Shown: piece after piece, positions 15,807 to 25,309 of the stretch
Position numbering within the stretch: position 1 is the stretch's first letter
Layout: each line of letters starts with the position of its first letter
Origin: CADCVW01 sp964251385
GTDB taxonomy: Bacteria > Pseudomonadota > Alphaproteobacteria > Sphingomonadales > Sphingomonadaceae
DNA length: 64,000 bases
Reading direction: 5' to 3'
Assembly (NCBI GenBank): GCA_964251385.1
Contig: CAXUJK010000003.1
Location: forward strand, 434,001-498,000
Notes under the pieces: generated by a model
The model's input: only the letters and a program-made list of their open reading frames with translations
Told to the model about the DNA's origin: nothing
Databases searched by the model: none
Position numbers and translations under genes: made by a program

Positions 15807-18521
15807 ATGCCGAAGGTCAGCAGTGTGAAAGTCGGATCTTTGTTGCGGGTGGCGTCGATCGCCCTGTGTGCTTCCGCGGTGTTCGTCCAGCCGGCGCAGG
15901 CGCAGGTCGGCACGCAGCAGCGCAGCTTCGATATCGAGGCCGCGCCGCTCAGCGACGCCGCCGTTGCCTTCTCCGCGCAGGCGGGCGTTCAGCTGCTGCT
16001 GGGGTCCACCAGCTCGGAGGGCGTACGCGCACAGGCGGTGCAGGGACGCTTCACCTTGGCCGAGGCGCTCCAGCGCATGCTCGCCGGCACGGGCCTGACG
16101 TCGCGGTACGTCAGCGCCGGCGTGATCGCGATCGAACGTCCGGGCGAGGCCGTCGACGCCAGCGACACCGGCAATAAAGTGTTCGGCACCGTTGAAGTCG
16201 CGGGCGCGCAGAACCTCGACGCCGGCGGCTTCGGAAAGCTGGACTCCTTTGGACCGGGAGCGGGCGCCAACGGCAGTTCGGATCCCACATCGACCGAGGG
16301 CACGGGCAGTTACACGACCAACGGCAGCGTAGTATCCTCGCGCGTGCCGGTGCCGCTGCAGGAGACCACGCAGTCGGTCACGGTCATGACGCAGCAGCGG
16401 ATGGAGGAGCAGAACCTTACCGACCTCAACCAGGTGATGGACTTCACGCCCGGCATCAGCGTTCAAACCAGGACGCCTCATGACCAGAGCTACATTTCAC
16501 GCGGCTTCGAGATCGGCAGCTACTCGATCGACGGAGGCGCGCCGTTGACCTTCAGCCCATACGCGGAAGGAAGTCTGGATCTGGCGGAGTATGATCGTAT
16601 CGAGGTGCTCCGCGGCTCGGCCGCGCTGTTCGGGTCGGCCGGGGAGCCGGGCGGCGTGATCTCGCTGATCCGGAAGCGGCCGCTCAATCACGAGCAATTC
16701 CTGTTCGAGGCGCAGGGAGGTTCCTGGAACTATTATCGCGTGGCAGTGGACGCCACGCGACCGATCGCGTTCGACGGCCGCCTTCGCGCGCGTCTGATCG
16801 GATCGGCGCTGGACCGCGATTTCTTTTTCGATTCAACACACGAGACCCGGTCCAAGATCTTCGGCTCCCTGGAAATGGACCTCTGGAAGAATGCGCTGGT
16901 TCGCGGCGGCGGCAGCTATCAGAAGCAGGACATATCCGCACCCAATTACAACGGTCTCCCGCGCTATGCGAACGGCGATCCGCTGCCTTTGCCGCGCTCG
17001 ACCTGCTTTTGCGCTCCGTTCGGGTTTCAGAACATCGCCGCGACCGAATATTTCGGCGCGTTCGAGCAACGGTTCCTGCGGACTTGGACGCTCAAGCTGG
17101 ACGCGACCTACACGAAGAACGACAACAAGTCGCTTTACACGCTCGTGCAAGCAACCCGTACCGACCAGGGCGGCATCACGCCGGGGCAAGCGGTCACGGG
17201 GCAGTTTCTCGGCAACAATGTCCGTGCCGACAACACGTTCGACAATCTCGGGCTGAGCGCCAACCTCTCGGGTAGCTTTACCTTGTTCGGGAACGAGCAA
17301 TCGCTCGCGCTCGGGGCTCAGAGCTCCCGGATCCGTTCGAAGAACGACAACTCGCAATACACCTTCCTGGGCCTGTTCGGACAGACTTTCATGCTGCCCG
17401 TTTTCGGCTTCGACGCCGACATGATCCCGCCGCCGCCGCAAGACCCGATCGTCGAGTTCCTCTTCGACGGCAAGAACACGTACAAAAGCGTTTACGGGCT
17501 GCTCAACCTCCAGCCGCTGCGCGGCGTTCATGTGAACGGCGGCGTCCGCTATACCGACGTCAGAACGCGCAACGTCAACGGCGCCACGGTCTACCCGCCG
17601 TTGACGGATACTCCAAGCACGGCGTTCCAAGAGCCGGTCCGCACGCGGACGGACAACTGGTCGCCGTCGCTTTCGGTCTCCTATGACCTGACGCGGTGGC
17701 TTGCGGCGTACGGCAGCTTCAACGACATCTTCTCGCCTCAGAACACCAATCGCTTCGTTCCGACCGACCCCGCCGATCCCTCCACCTCGCTGACGCTGCC
17801 TGCCGCCCGGGGTCAGACCTACGAAGCGGGGTTGAGGGTCGCGTTGCGCGACGGAAAGCTGAACGGTCACCTCGCTTATTATGACACACGCGTGAACAAC
17901 CGGGCCGTCGGCGTCGCCGATGTGGCGGCAGAAACGATCCCGGGCTGCTGTTACATCATCGCGGGCCGAACCATTTCAAAAGGTCTGGACTTCGAACTGA
18001 ACGGGGAAATCTTCGAAGGTTTCCAGCTTGCGGCCAGTTACAATTACAACAAGAATCGTTCCGAAGGCTTTCCTCCTGGCCCTCCCGGCAGCGACATCAC
18101 GGACGCTTTCAATTCTCTCTTTCCGCGCCACATCGTCAAGTTCCACGCGTCCTACGATTTCCTGTCGGGGCCGCTGAGCGGCCTTACATTGTCTGCCGGC
18201 CTGCGCGCGGAGAGCAAGCGCTCGATCGTCGATCTGAGGTGCACGACCTTCAACGCCGCAAACAGGTGCACGGCGCAGGAGTACTTTCCCTTCTCGCAGC
18301 CCGGGTATCGAGTGGTCGACGGCCTCGTCAATTACCGGTTGAACGACAATCTCGAGCTAAGCGCCAACCTCTACAATATCTTCGACGAGAAGTACTTCGC
18401 GCAGCCGAGCACGACGTCGGGTAATAATTTCTACGGGCAGCCGCGATCCTTCATTCTAACGCTGAGGGCGCTCGTCGGGGATCGCTACCCGGGGCGGCCG
18501 ACCAGATCGGAAGTCCAATAA
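15807..18521 (+). CDS. FecA-type TonB-dependent receptor with STN signalling domain
   Basis: A 904-residue outer-membrane receptor. Residues 1-33 are a signal peptide ending AQAQ. Residues 40-110 are an STN domain (FDIEAAPLSDAAVAFSAQAG, then GRFTLAEALQRMLAGTG) that signals to FecR. The plug starts near 185 (VPVPLQETTQSVTVMTQQRM, then GISVQTRTPHDQSYISRGFE). A long beta barrel ends in DEKYFAQPSTTSGNNFYGQP. The family takes up ferric siderophores or similar ligands. A short tail (about 20 residues) follows the usual terminal aromatic strand and could hide the beta-barrel export signal. It is 136 bp after tonB and next to the M16 protease. The substrate is not determined. Confidence 0.92.
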   Translation: MPKVSSVKVGSLLRVASIALCASAVFVQPAQAQVGTQQRSFDIEAAPLSDAAVAFSAQAGVQLLLGSTSSEGVRAQAVQGRFTLAEALQRMLAGTGLTSRYVSAGVIAIERPGEAVDASDTGNKVFGTVEVAGAQNLDAGGFGKLDSFGPGAGANGSSDPTSTEGTGSYTTNGSVVSSRVPVPLQETTQSVTVMTQQRMEEQNLTDLNQVMDFTPGISVQTRTPHDQSYISRGFEIGSYSIDGGAPLTFSPYAEGSLDLAEYDRIEVLRGSAALFGSAGEPGGVISLIRKRPLNHEQFLFEAQGGSWNYYRVAVDATRPIAFDGRLRARLIGSALDRDFFFDSTHETRSKIFGSLEMDLWKNALVRGGGSYQKQDISAPNYNGLPRYANGDPLPLPRSTCFCAPFGFQNIAATEYFGAFEQRFLRTWTLKLDATYTKNDNKSLYTLVQATRTDQGGITPGQAVTGQFLGNNVRADNTFDNLGLSANLSGSFTLFGNEQSLALGAQSSRIRSKNDNSQYTFLGLFGQTFMLPVFGFDADMIPPPPQDPIVEFLFDGKNTYKSVYGLLNLQPLRGVHVNGGVRYTDVRTRNVNGATVYPPLTDTPSTAFQEPVRTRTDNWSPSLSVSYDLTRWLAAYGSFNDIFSPQNTNRFVPTDPADPSTSLTLPAARGQTYEAGLRVALRDGKLNGHLAYYDTRVNNRAVGVADVAAETIPGCCYIIAGRTISKGLDFELNGEIFEGFQLAASYNYNKNRSEGFPPGPPGSDITDAFNSLFPRHIVKFHASYDFLSGPLSGLTLSAGLRAESKRSIVDLRCTTFNAANRCTAQEYFPFSQPGYRVVDGLVNYRLNDNLELSANLYNIFDEKYFAQPSTTSGNNFYGQPRSFILTLRALVGDRYPGRPTRSEVQ

Positions 18522-18582
18522 GGTTCGGTCCGTCGGAGCCGGCATCGACTTCATCGCCACACCAATTCGATCGGTAATAATC

Positions 18583-21471
18583 ATGCGCGTTCACACCGTT
18601 CTGACGGCTACCTGCGTAGCCGCCCTTCTGTCCGCCTGCGCGACCGCTCCTCCGCGGCCTGCCGCGACGGCAGCCGTTGCTTCCGCATCGGCGGACGTTC
18701 CCGGACGGCTCGCCGCGCCGCTTTGGGCGCACGAGAAGGGCGACGTGAAGCCCGACCCGGCCATCCGCTACGGCCGCCTGCCCAACGGCATGCGCTATGC
18801 GCTCCGGCATAATTCCTCGCCACCGGGTCAGGCGGCCATCCGCCTGTTCATCGATGCGGGATCGCTGGCCGAGCGCGACGATCAGCGCGGCCTCGCGCAC
18901 TTCATGGAGCATATGGTGTTCAACGGCACCCGCAACGTGCCGGAGGGCGAGTTCGTGCGGCGGCTGGAGCGGCTTGGTCTCCGTTTCGGCGCCGACACCA
19001 ACGCCTCCACGAGCTTCGAGGAGACGATCTACACGCTCGACCTGCCCAACACCCGCGCGGAAACGGTGGACACCGCGCTTCTTCTGATGCGGGAAACCGC
19101 GGGCGAAGCGTTGCTCGACGCCGACGCGATAAATCGTGAGCGCGGTATCATCCTTTCCGAGGAACGTGCGCGCGGCGGCGTCGGCCTGCGCACCGCCGAG
19201 GCGCAGCTGGAATTCATCATGAAAGGGCAGCTGATGCCCACACGCATGCCGATCGGCAACGTCGAAACGCTGAAGAACGCGCCGCGCGAGCGCTTCGTGG
19301 AATTCTACGAAGCCTATTACCGGCCCGAGAACGCCACGGTGGTCGCGGTCGGCGATTTCGACGTCGACGAAATGGAGCGCAAGATCCGGACGCGTTTCGG
19401 CGACTGGCGCGGGCAGGGACCAGCCGGACCCAAGCCGGACGTCGGGCCGGTCGCGAAGCGCGGCACGGAGGTCAGGGTGTTCGCGGAGCCGGGCGCGCCG
19501 CCCAGCGTAGCGATGCTGTGGACGTCCGCCGGAAACGTCGAGCCCGACAGCCGGGCGAAACGCATTCGCGAGATGAGGGCGAGCTTGCTTATGGCGGTGC
19601 TTAATCGTCGCTTGGCGCGCGTGGCGTTGCGCGCCGATCCGCCCTTCGCGGCGGCGACCGCGGATTACGCCTCCGGCGAGATGATGACATCGGCCGGTTT
19701 CTCGACCCATTTCGGGACGAAGGGCTGGCGGCCTGCGCTCGATGCGATCGAGCAGGAGCATCGGCGGGTGGTGCGATACGGCGTCACCCAGGCCGAACTC
19801 GACCGGACCATCGTCGGCTTCCGCGAAACCAGCAGGGACGCGCTGGCGTCGGCCGCCACACGTTCGACGGGGCAGTTGACGAGCGACATTCTGCAGGGCG
19901 TCGCCAGCGACGCAGTCGTCACCACGCCGGCCGACCGGCTGGCCTTGTTCGAGGACGCCGTGCGCGGCTTCGATGCTCAGGCGGCGTCGGCTCTCGCACG
20001 CGAACTCTTCCGCGGCGAAGGGCCGCTGGTGTTCATGACGAGTCCGGAGCCGGTCGACGGGGGCGAACCGGCCGTGATGCAGGCGCTGCGGGCGTCCCAA
20101 CGGGTCGCCGTCGCCGCGCCCGCCGATTCGGCGGCCAAGCCCTGGCCGTACAGCAACTTCGGCGCGCCGGGACGGGTCGTCCAACGGCGCGAAGTGCCCG
20201 ATCTCGGAACCACCTTCGTGCGTTTCGATAACGGGGTCGAGCTGACCGTTCGTCCGAGTCGGAAGGAGGAGAACCGGATCATGGTCGCCGCGCGGATGGG
20301 CGACGGCACCCGCGACCTGCCGCTCGGCCGCCCCAGCGCGGCGTGGGCCGCGCGGGAGGGGTTGATCGAAGGGGGCCTGGGCAAGCTCACGGTCGATGAA
20401 GTCGATGATGCGCTGGTCGGCAGAAGCTACGGCGCGAACGTAAGCGTCGGCGAGGAAGATTTCGTGCTGTCGGGAACGACCCGTCCGGCCGATCTCGCGA
20501 CGCAGATGCAGCTCCTGACCGCATACGCGAGCGATCCGGCATGGCGGCCCCAGGGATTGCAGCGGGCCAAGGCCAGCGTGCCGGCCATGTTCCAGCAGTA
20601 TCGGACCTCGCCCGGCGGCATGCTCAGCCTCGCCGTGCCGCGGCTCCTCCGTTCGGGCGACCCGCGCTTCGGCACGCCTGCGCAGGCCGCCATGCTGTCG
20701 ACGAGCATCGCCGATGTGCGCGAAGCGTTGAAGCCCCTCGCGACCGAGCCGATCGAAGTAGTGATCGTCGGCGACACGACGGTCGAAGAGGCCATCCGCC
20801 AGACGGCGGCGACCTTCGGCGCGCTGCCGCCGCGCCGCGCGGCGGGGTTTCCGCCGGGAGCCGACCGCACGCCGTTTCCCGCGGGGCGGGCGACGCCGGT
20901 GCGGCTGACGCACGAGGGGCGCGCCGATCAGGCGATGGCGATGCTCGCCTGGCCGACGGTGGACTTCTGGAGCGATCCGCAAAGGTCGCGGACCCTGGAC
21001 GTGCTGGCCGGAATCATGAGGCTGCGCCTGTTGGAGGAGGTTCGCGAAAAGCAGGCGGTCACCTACTCGCCGTCCTTTTCCTCGTCGGAATCGGCGGCCT
21101 ATCCGAACTACGGCTACATGGCCGCCGCGGTCGAGGCTCCGCCCCCCCAGCTCGAGCCTTTCTTCGCCACGACGCTGACCATCGCGAAATCCCTGCGCGA
21201 GGCGCCCGTGACCGCCGACGAGCTCAATCGCGCCGCCGGGCCGCAGATCGCCGCGCGTGAGCGGCAACGGGAGAGCAACGGCTTCTGGGCGGCGGCGCTG
21301 GCGGGCGCCGGGCGCGACCCGCGCCGGCTCGACGATATCCGGCAAGCGATCGCCGGCCTGAAGCGGGTTACCGCAGCGGACGTGCAGCGCGTCGCCCGGG
21401 AGTATCTGCGCGACGACAAGTCCTTCCGCGTCGTCGTGGTGCCCGAGGCTAAGTCGAAGCCGGCGGGTTAG
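18583..21471 (+). CDS. M16-family zinc metallopeptidase lipoprotein
   Basis: A 962-residue two-repeat M16 (pitrilysin/insulinase) protein. A lipobox is present (ALLSAC, Cys at 19), so it is predicted to be a lipoprotein. The inverted zinc motif HFMEH lies at 106-110, and a third ligand is expected in ERGIILSEE at about 186-194. Residues of about 210-290 (YEAYYRPENATVVAVGDFDV) begin the second M16 module; a further pair follows from about 540 (FVRFDNGVELTVRPSRKEEN) and is catalytically degenerate. M16 proteases degrade peptides or proteins inside a closed chamber. It follows the receptor by 60 bp and may be co-expressed. Uptake plus an M16 protease recalls the FusA-FusC ferredoxin import system. 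Confidence 0.9.
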   Translation: MRVHTVLTATCVAALLSACATAPPRPAATAAVASASADVPGRLAAPLWAHEKGDVKPDPAIRYGRLPNGMRYALRHNSSPPGQAAIRLFIDAGSLAERDDQRGLAHFMEHMVFNGTRNVPEGEFVRRLERLGLRFGADTNASTSFEETIYTLDLPNTRAETVDTALLLMRETAGEALLDADAINRERGIILSEERARGGVGLRTAEAQLEFIMKGQLMPTRMPIGNVETLKNAPRERFVEFYEAYYRPENATVVAVGDFDVDEMERKIRTRFGDWRGQGPAGPKPDVGPVAKRGTEVRVFAEPGAPPSVAMLWTSAGNVEPDSRAKRIREMRASLLMAVLNRRLARVALRADPPFAAATADYASGEMMTSAGFSTHFGTKGWRPALDAIEQEHRRVVRYGVTQAELDRTIVGFRETSRDALASAATRSTGQLTSDILQGVASDAVVTTPADRLALFEDAVRGFDAQAASALARELFRGEGPLVFMTSPEPVDGGEPAVMQALRASQRVAVAAPADSAAKPWPYSNFGAPGRVVQRREVPDLGTTFVRFDNGVELTVRPSRKEENRIMVAARMGDGTRDLPLGRPSAAWAAREGLIEGGLGKLTVDEVDDALVGRSYGANVSVGEEDFVLSGTTRPADLATQMQLLTAYASDPAWRPQGLQRAKASVPAMFQQYRTSPGGMLSLAVPRLLRSGDPRFGTPAQAAMLSTSIADVREALKPLATEPIEVVIVGDTTVEEAIRQTAATFGALPPRRAAGFPPGADRTPFPAGRATPVRLTHEGRADQAMAMLAWPTVDFWSDPQRSRTLDVLAGIMRLRLLEEVREKQAVTYSPSFSSSESAAYPNYGYMAAAVEAPPPQLEPFFATTLTIAKSLREAPVTADELNRAAGPQIAARERQRESNGFWAAALAGAGRDPRRLDDIRQAIAGLKRVTAADVQRVAREYLRDDKSFRVVVVPEAKSKPAG

Positions 21472-21788
21472 ATGATGGAGGCGCCAAGGCTCGGCCACAG
21501 TTACACGACGGTGGCGTTGCGGAGCCGTATGGCGGTCGTCGCGGCATCGGCCGCATTCGGCTAGGATGGACCACGATTGTTCGACGGACGCCGATCGGGT
21601 GCGAAGGACGACGACGGGGTCCGTTGCCGACGCCGCAAGCCCGATGGTGCGCAACGACGATCCCACCCGGGTGATCGTTGGCCGCCGGGCGAAAATAGAC
21701 GCGAGTTTGCGTGCGCTCGAACCCGGCGCGGTTCGCCGTACGGAACCGTGCAGCGTTCAAGCGGAGCCGATCCGGGTTGGGAGTACAG
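21472..21788. other. Intergenic, no gene recognised
   Basis: About 317 bp separate the M16 gene from the kinase-dehydrogenase gene. Possible frames here have poor composition. It may carry the promoter for the next operon; no palindrome or terminator hairpin was recognised. Confidence 0.4.
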
Positions 21789-23492
21789 GTGACCAAGCGT
21801 ATAATCGTGTTGAAGTTGGGCGGTTCGGTGCTGACCTCGGAAGAGGCCATGAGCCAGGCCGTCGCCGAGATCTACCGCTACGTTCGCCAGGGTTTTTCAG
21901 TCGTGGCCGTCGTGTCGGCTCTCAAGGGTGCGACGGATCACCTGATCGGACTGGCTCGGCAATATGGCGCCACGGCGCATGATCACGCGGCCCGCTACCT
22001 GTTGGCTACGGGAGAATATCGGTCCGCCGCGCTGCTGTCGCTGGCGGCGGGCCGCGTGGGATTGTCCTCGCTCGTCCTTCAACCTCACGAAATCGGTTTG
22101 CGGGCGGATGGAGAACCGGACGACGCGATGCCCTACGGCATCGACGCCCCCCGCCTTCACGCCCTGCTCGAGTCCCACGATGTCGTCATCGTGCCGGGGT
22201 TCGTCGCGCTCGATCCCGAGGGTCGGACGATTCTGCTCGGCCGTGGAGGAACCGATCTGAGCGCGGTGTTCATCGCCACCCGCCTTCCCGGCGCACGCGT
22301 GCGACTTCTTAAGGACGTCGACGCCGTGTTCGATCGCGACCCGGTCAAGAGCGGCGGCGGGGCCAGCGCGTTCGCAAAGCTCGATTGGTCGGCGGCGGTT
22401 CGGGTGGCGCATCCGCTCGTCCAGCACAAAGCGGTAGAGCTCGCATGGGCGCGTGGGCTCTCGATAGAAGTGGCCGCGCTCGGCCGCGGCTACGAAACGC
22501 TGATCGGCCCGGCGACCGAGGTTCGTGGGGCGGGCGACGCCAGGAGCCGCGCGCGCGTGGCGATCCTCGGCTGCGGCGTGGTGGGCGGCGGGGTCGTCGA
22601 ACGTCTTCTGGAGGAGAGCGACAGTTTCGAGATCGCCGGCATACTCGTGCGCAACCTGGCCGGGCGTGCTCGCCACCCCTGCAGGGCGCTTCTCACGACC
22701 GATCCCAATGTGCTGCTCGGCACACGGCCCGACATCTTCCTAGACGTGGGATCGGGTGTGGAGTCCAGTTGCGACCTCATCGCCGAGTTCCTCCGACGCG
22801 ACGTTCCCGTCGTCAGCGCCAACAAGCAGGCCGTGGTGAGCTACCTCAGGCGCGGCACCGACGCTTCGCTCGCCATAAGCGTCCCTCTGGCCTACTCGGC
22901 CGCGGTGGGCGGTGGCGCACCGTTCCTCGAGGCGGTCGGGCGTTCTCGGGGCGATGTGCGAAGCGTCGCGGGCGTGCTCAACGGAACGACCAATTATGTT
23001 CTTGACCGCTGCCGGTCCGTACCTTCGTTCGAGGACGCAGTACGCGAGGCTCAGCACGCGGGCTATGCGGAAGCCGATTGCAGCGCCGATCTGGACGGGC
23101 GCGACGCCGCCGCCAAGATAAGGCTGATCGGGCTTGCGGCATGGGGCCGGCTGCCGCCCGAACCCGCGGTGCGCGATGCACTCAGCGCCGCCGTTCTCGA
23201 CCGCGGCGGCGGAGATAGGGTTCTGAAGCAGGTCGCACGGTGTGGCATCGGGACCGAAGGCGATCCCGTGTGCGAGGTTCGGCTGGAGACACTTCCCCAC
23301 GACCACTTCCTGGCCGGCGCCCGTGCGGAGGAGAACCGAATTGAAATCGAGTTGTGCAACGGCGGGACGATACGGATCGCCGGCAAAGGGGCGGGCCGTT
23401 TTCCCACTACCGAAGCCGTGATGGCCGATCTGTTCGACATGTTCCGCCTCCTTGCCCCGCCGCGTGCGGCGGCGGGCGGGATCGCGCTATGA
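21789..23492 (+). CDS. Fused aspartokinase-homoserine dehydrogenase lacking ACT regulatory domains
   Basis: The GTG start at 21789 with GGGAG just upstream gives 567 residues. Residues 1-245 are an amino-acid kinase of the aspartokinase type (KLGGSV at 9-14, GRGGTD at 151-156, KDVDAVFDRDP at 175-185). Residues 255-567 are homoserine dehydrogenase (NAD-binding GCGVVGGG at 261-268, ANK at 344-346, AVGGGAPFL at 372-380, GVLNGTTNYVLD at 395-406, AGYAEADCSADLDG at 424-437, catalytic-site Lys in AAKIRL). Typical fused ThrA has two ACT domains between these parts (about 810 residues) for threonine feedback; here there is none, so the enzyme should be insensitive to threonine. It is coupled to the next gene by an ATGA overlap. 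Confidence 0.88.
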   Translation: MTKRIIVLKLGGSVLTSEEAMSQAVAEIYRYVRQGFSVVAVVSALKGATDHLIGLARQYGATAHDHAARYLLATGEYRSAALLSLAAGRVGLSSLVLQPHEIGLRADGEPDDAMPYGIDAPRLHALLESHDVVIVPGFVALDPEGRTILLGRGGTDLSAVFIATRLPGARVRLLKDVDAVFDRDPVKSGGGASAFAKLDWSAAVRVAHPLVQHKAVELAWARGLSIEVAALGRGYETLIGPATEVRGAGDARSRARVAILGCGVVGGGVVERLLEESDSFEIAGILVRNLAGRARHPCRALLTTDPNVLLGTRPDIFLDVGSGVESSCDLIAEFLRRDVPVVSANKQAVVSYLRRGTDASLAISVPLAYSAAVGGGAPFLEAVGRSRGDVRSVAGVLNGTTNYVLDRCRSVPSFEDAVREAQHAGYAEADCSADLDGRDAAAKIRLIGLAAWGRLPPEPAVRDALSAAVLDRGGGDRVLKQVARCGIGTEGDPVCEVRLETLPHDHFLAGARAEENRIEIELCNGGTIRIAGKGAGRFPTTEAVMADLFDMFRLLAPPRAAAGGIAL

Positions 23493-24586
23493 GTCGCGCC
23501 TGGATCGCCGATGCGGTGCGCCGGATCGGCGCGGATTTCGCAAGATCGGCGGATACCCACCTGATCCCCCTCCGGCTTACCCAGCTTCCCTCGATCAGCA
23601 TCTACCTCAAAGACGAATCGACGCACCCGACGGGCAGCCTCAAGCACCGGCTTGCGCGCTCGCTCATCCTTTACGGCATCTGCAACGGTTGGATCCGCGA
23701 GGGCCGTCCGATCATCGAAGTCTCCTCCGGTTCGACCGCGATTTCCGAAGCGTATTTCGCCAAGCTGCTCGGCTTGCCGTTCGTGGCCGTGGTGCCCGCC
23801 TCGACCGCGCCGCGCAAGATAGCGGAGGTCGAGCGTCATGGCGGACACTGCCATTTGGTGCAGGATGCGTCGCAGGTCGTCCCCGAAGCGGAACGGTTGG
23901 CGTCGGAGACGGGCGGGCACTTCATCGACCAGTTCACCTACGCCGAGCGCGCCACGGATTGGCGCGGCAACAACAACATCGCCGAGAGCCTGTTCAGCCA
24001 GATGGCGCAGGAAGACGATCCCTGCCCAGACTGGGTCGTGGTCGGCGCGGGTACCGGGGGCACGTCGGCGACCATCGGACGCTACATTCGCTTCCGGCCC
24101 GAATATGCCGAACGCACGCGCTTGTGCGTCGTCGATCCCGAATGCTCGGCCTTCTTCCCGTTCTACCGCGACGGATGTTCGAGCGCCGACTGTTGCGGGA
24201 GTTCGGTGATCGAGGGAGTGGGGCGCTCCTATGCCGTGCCGTCGTTCCTGCCGGCGGTGATCGATCGCATGATACAGGTGCCGGACGCCGCCAGCATCGC
24301 CGCCTGCCGGTGGCTCCGGGCGGTCATCGGCCGGCGCTGCGGTCCCTCCACGGGGCTCAACATGATCGGCGTCCTGATCCTGGCGACTGAACTCTCGAAG
24401 GATGGACGTGGAGGTGTAATTGCCAGCCTGATCTGCGACTCCGGCGAACGCTACGCCGAAACGGTCTACGACGACGCTTGGGTGGAGGCTCGCGGCATCG
24501 ATCTGCGACCTTGGACGGAACATTTCTCGGGGTTTGATGCCGGCGCGCTCTTCCAACCGGAATTACCGAGTTGGGCGCATCAATGA
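23489..24586 (+). CDS. Cds1-like PLP-dependent cysteine desulfhydrase (cysteine synthase family)
   Basis: A 365-residue fold-type II PLP enzyme. The PLP lysine is in HPTGSLKHRLARS (about 48-60) and the phosphate loop is VVGAGTGGTSATIG. The sequence SADTHLIPLRL, YLKDESTHPTGSLKHRLARS, QFTYAERATDWRGNNNIAES and RLCVVDPE resembles Cds1, which degrades L-cysteine to hydrogen sulfide, pyruvate and ammonia, rather than CysK. Substrate assignment is from memory of the family and remains tentative. Its ATG overlaps the stop of the upstream fusion gene (ATGA), so the two are translationally coupled. The DNA downstream is empty. Confidence 0.85.
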   Translation: MSRAWIADAVRRIGADFARSADTHLIPLRLTQLPSISIYLKDESTHPTGSLKHRLARSLILYGICNGWIREGRPIIEVSSGSTAISEAYFAKLLGLPFVAVVPASTAPRKIAEVERHGGHCHLVQDASQVVPEAERLASETGGHFIDQFTYAERATDWRGNNNIAESLFSQMAQEDDPCPDWVVVGAGTGGTSATIGRYIRFRPEYAERTRLCVVDPECSAFFPFYRDGCSSADCCGSSVIEGVGRSYAVPSFLPAVIDRMIQVPDAASIAACRWLRAVIGRRCGPSTGLNMIGVLILATELSKDGRGGVIASLICDSGERYAETVYDDAWVEARGIDLRPWTEHFSGFDAGALFQPELPSWAHQ

Positions 24587-24981
24587 TGTGATGCCCAGCG
24601 AGGTACTCTAAGGTAAGCTTTCGAAGCTCAGTCGACGAACGTGCCGACCCCGCGAAGTACCGGATTCATCGCCCGGTGTGCAGGTCTTCGACAAAGGAGT
24701 TTCGTGGCTAGTTTTCGGGCTTCAGAATATAACGACCTTTGAGCGTGGAGGCGGAGACGAAGCTTGGGTCGTCGTTCCGGCCGGTCGACGAAACGATAGC
24801 CGACACGGCGCTAAGGATGCGGATTGAGAGGGTCGAACCAGACAAGGCCGATCCGCTCGGCGCGCAATCCTAAGGCTGTTCAAACGAGATCGGCGCCCCG
24901 CGAGGACCGGAGAGCCGGCCCGTCCATCAGCCGAGACGGTTCCAGGAGTGACGCTTGACCCAGGCCATAGTTTAAGTTCGG
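24587..24981. other. No gene recognised
   Basis: About 395 bp downstream of the cysteine desulfhydrase gene. The minus strand has some coding-like fragments (AERIGLVWFDPLNPHP) interrupted by stops, which could be gene remnants. No hairpin or RNA gene was identified. Confidence 0.4.
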
Positions 24982-25296
24982 TCAGATAACTGGCGTCGAC
25001 CGTTCTCCGGACGCCTGATCCCCGGCGCCACGTCGGCGCGGCTTCAACCCGCTAGTAACGATCCCGGCCACAATGAACGCCCTTCCGGCGAGGGCTAAGG
25101 CGGGCATACGCTCGCCGGCAAGACGGCCGAAGATGCCGCCCCAAAGCGGTTCGCTGGCATAGTCGATGGTCGCGCGGGCCGGTGCCACCGACATTTGCGC
25201 CCAATTCATAGTGAGGTGGATGAATGTGGTTGCAGCGGCCAAGCCGAGCGCGGCGCACAGCCAAACCCAGGAGAACTGCGGAACCGCTTCAGTCAA
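24982..25296 (-). pseudogene. EamA/DMT-family transporter, C-terminal remnant
   Basis: The minus strand encodes about 95 residues matching only the last three helices of an EamA (drug/metabolite transporter) protein: PQFSWVWLCAALGLAAATTF, then ARATIDYASEPLWGGIFGRL, then AGERMPALALAGRAFIVAGI. A full protein has ten spans and about 290 residues, so roughly two thirds are missing. The break abuts the start of the broken XRE gene, which in intact arrangements would be divergent from the transporter's N-terminus. This indicates an internal deletion. Confidence 0.8.
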
Positions 25297-25309
25297 TCTG
25301 AACGGAAAG

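Noticed and set aside
18523..18560. Hairpin after the receptor gene
   Set aside because: Only a weak partial stem and no T-run; not a convincing terminator.
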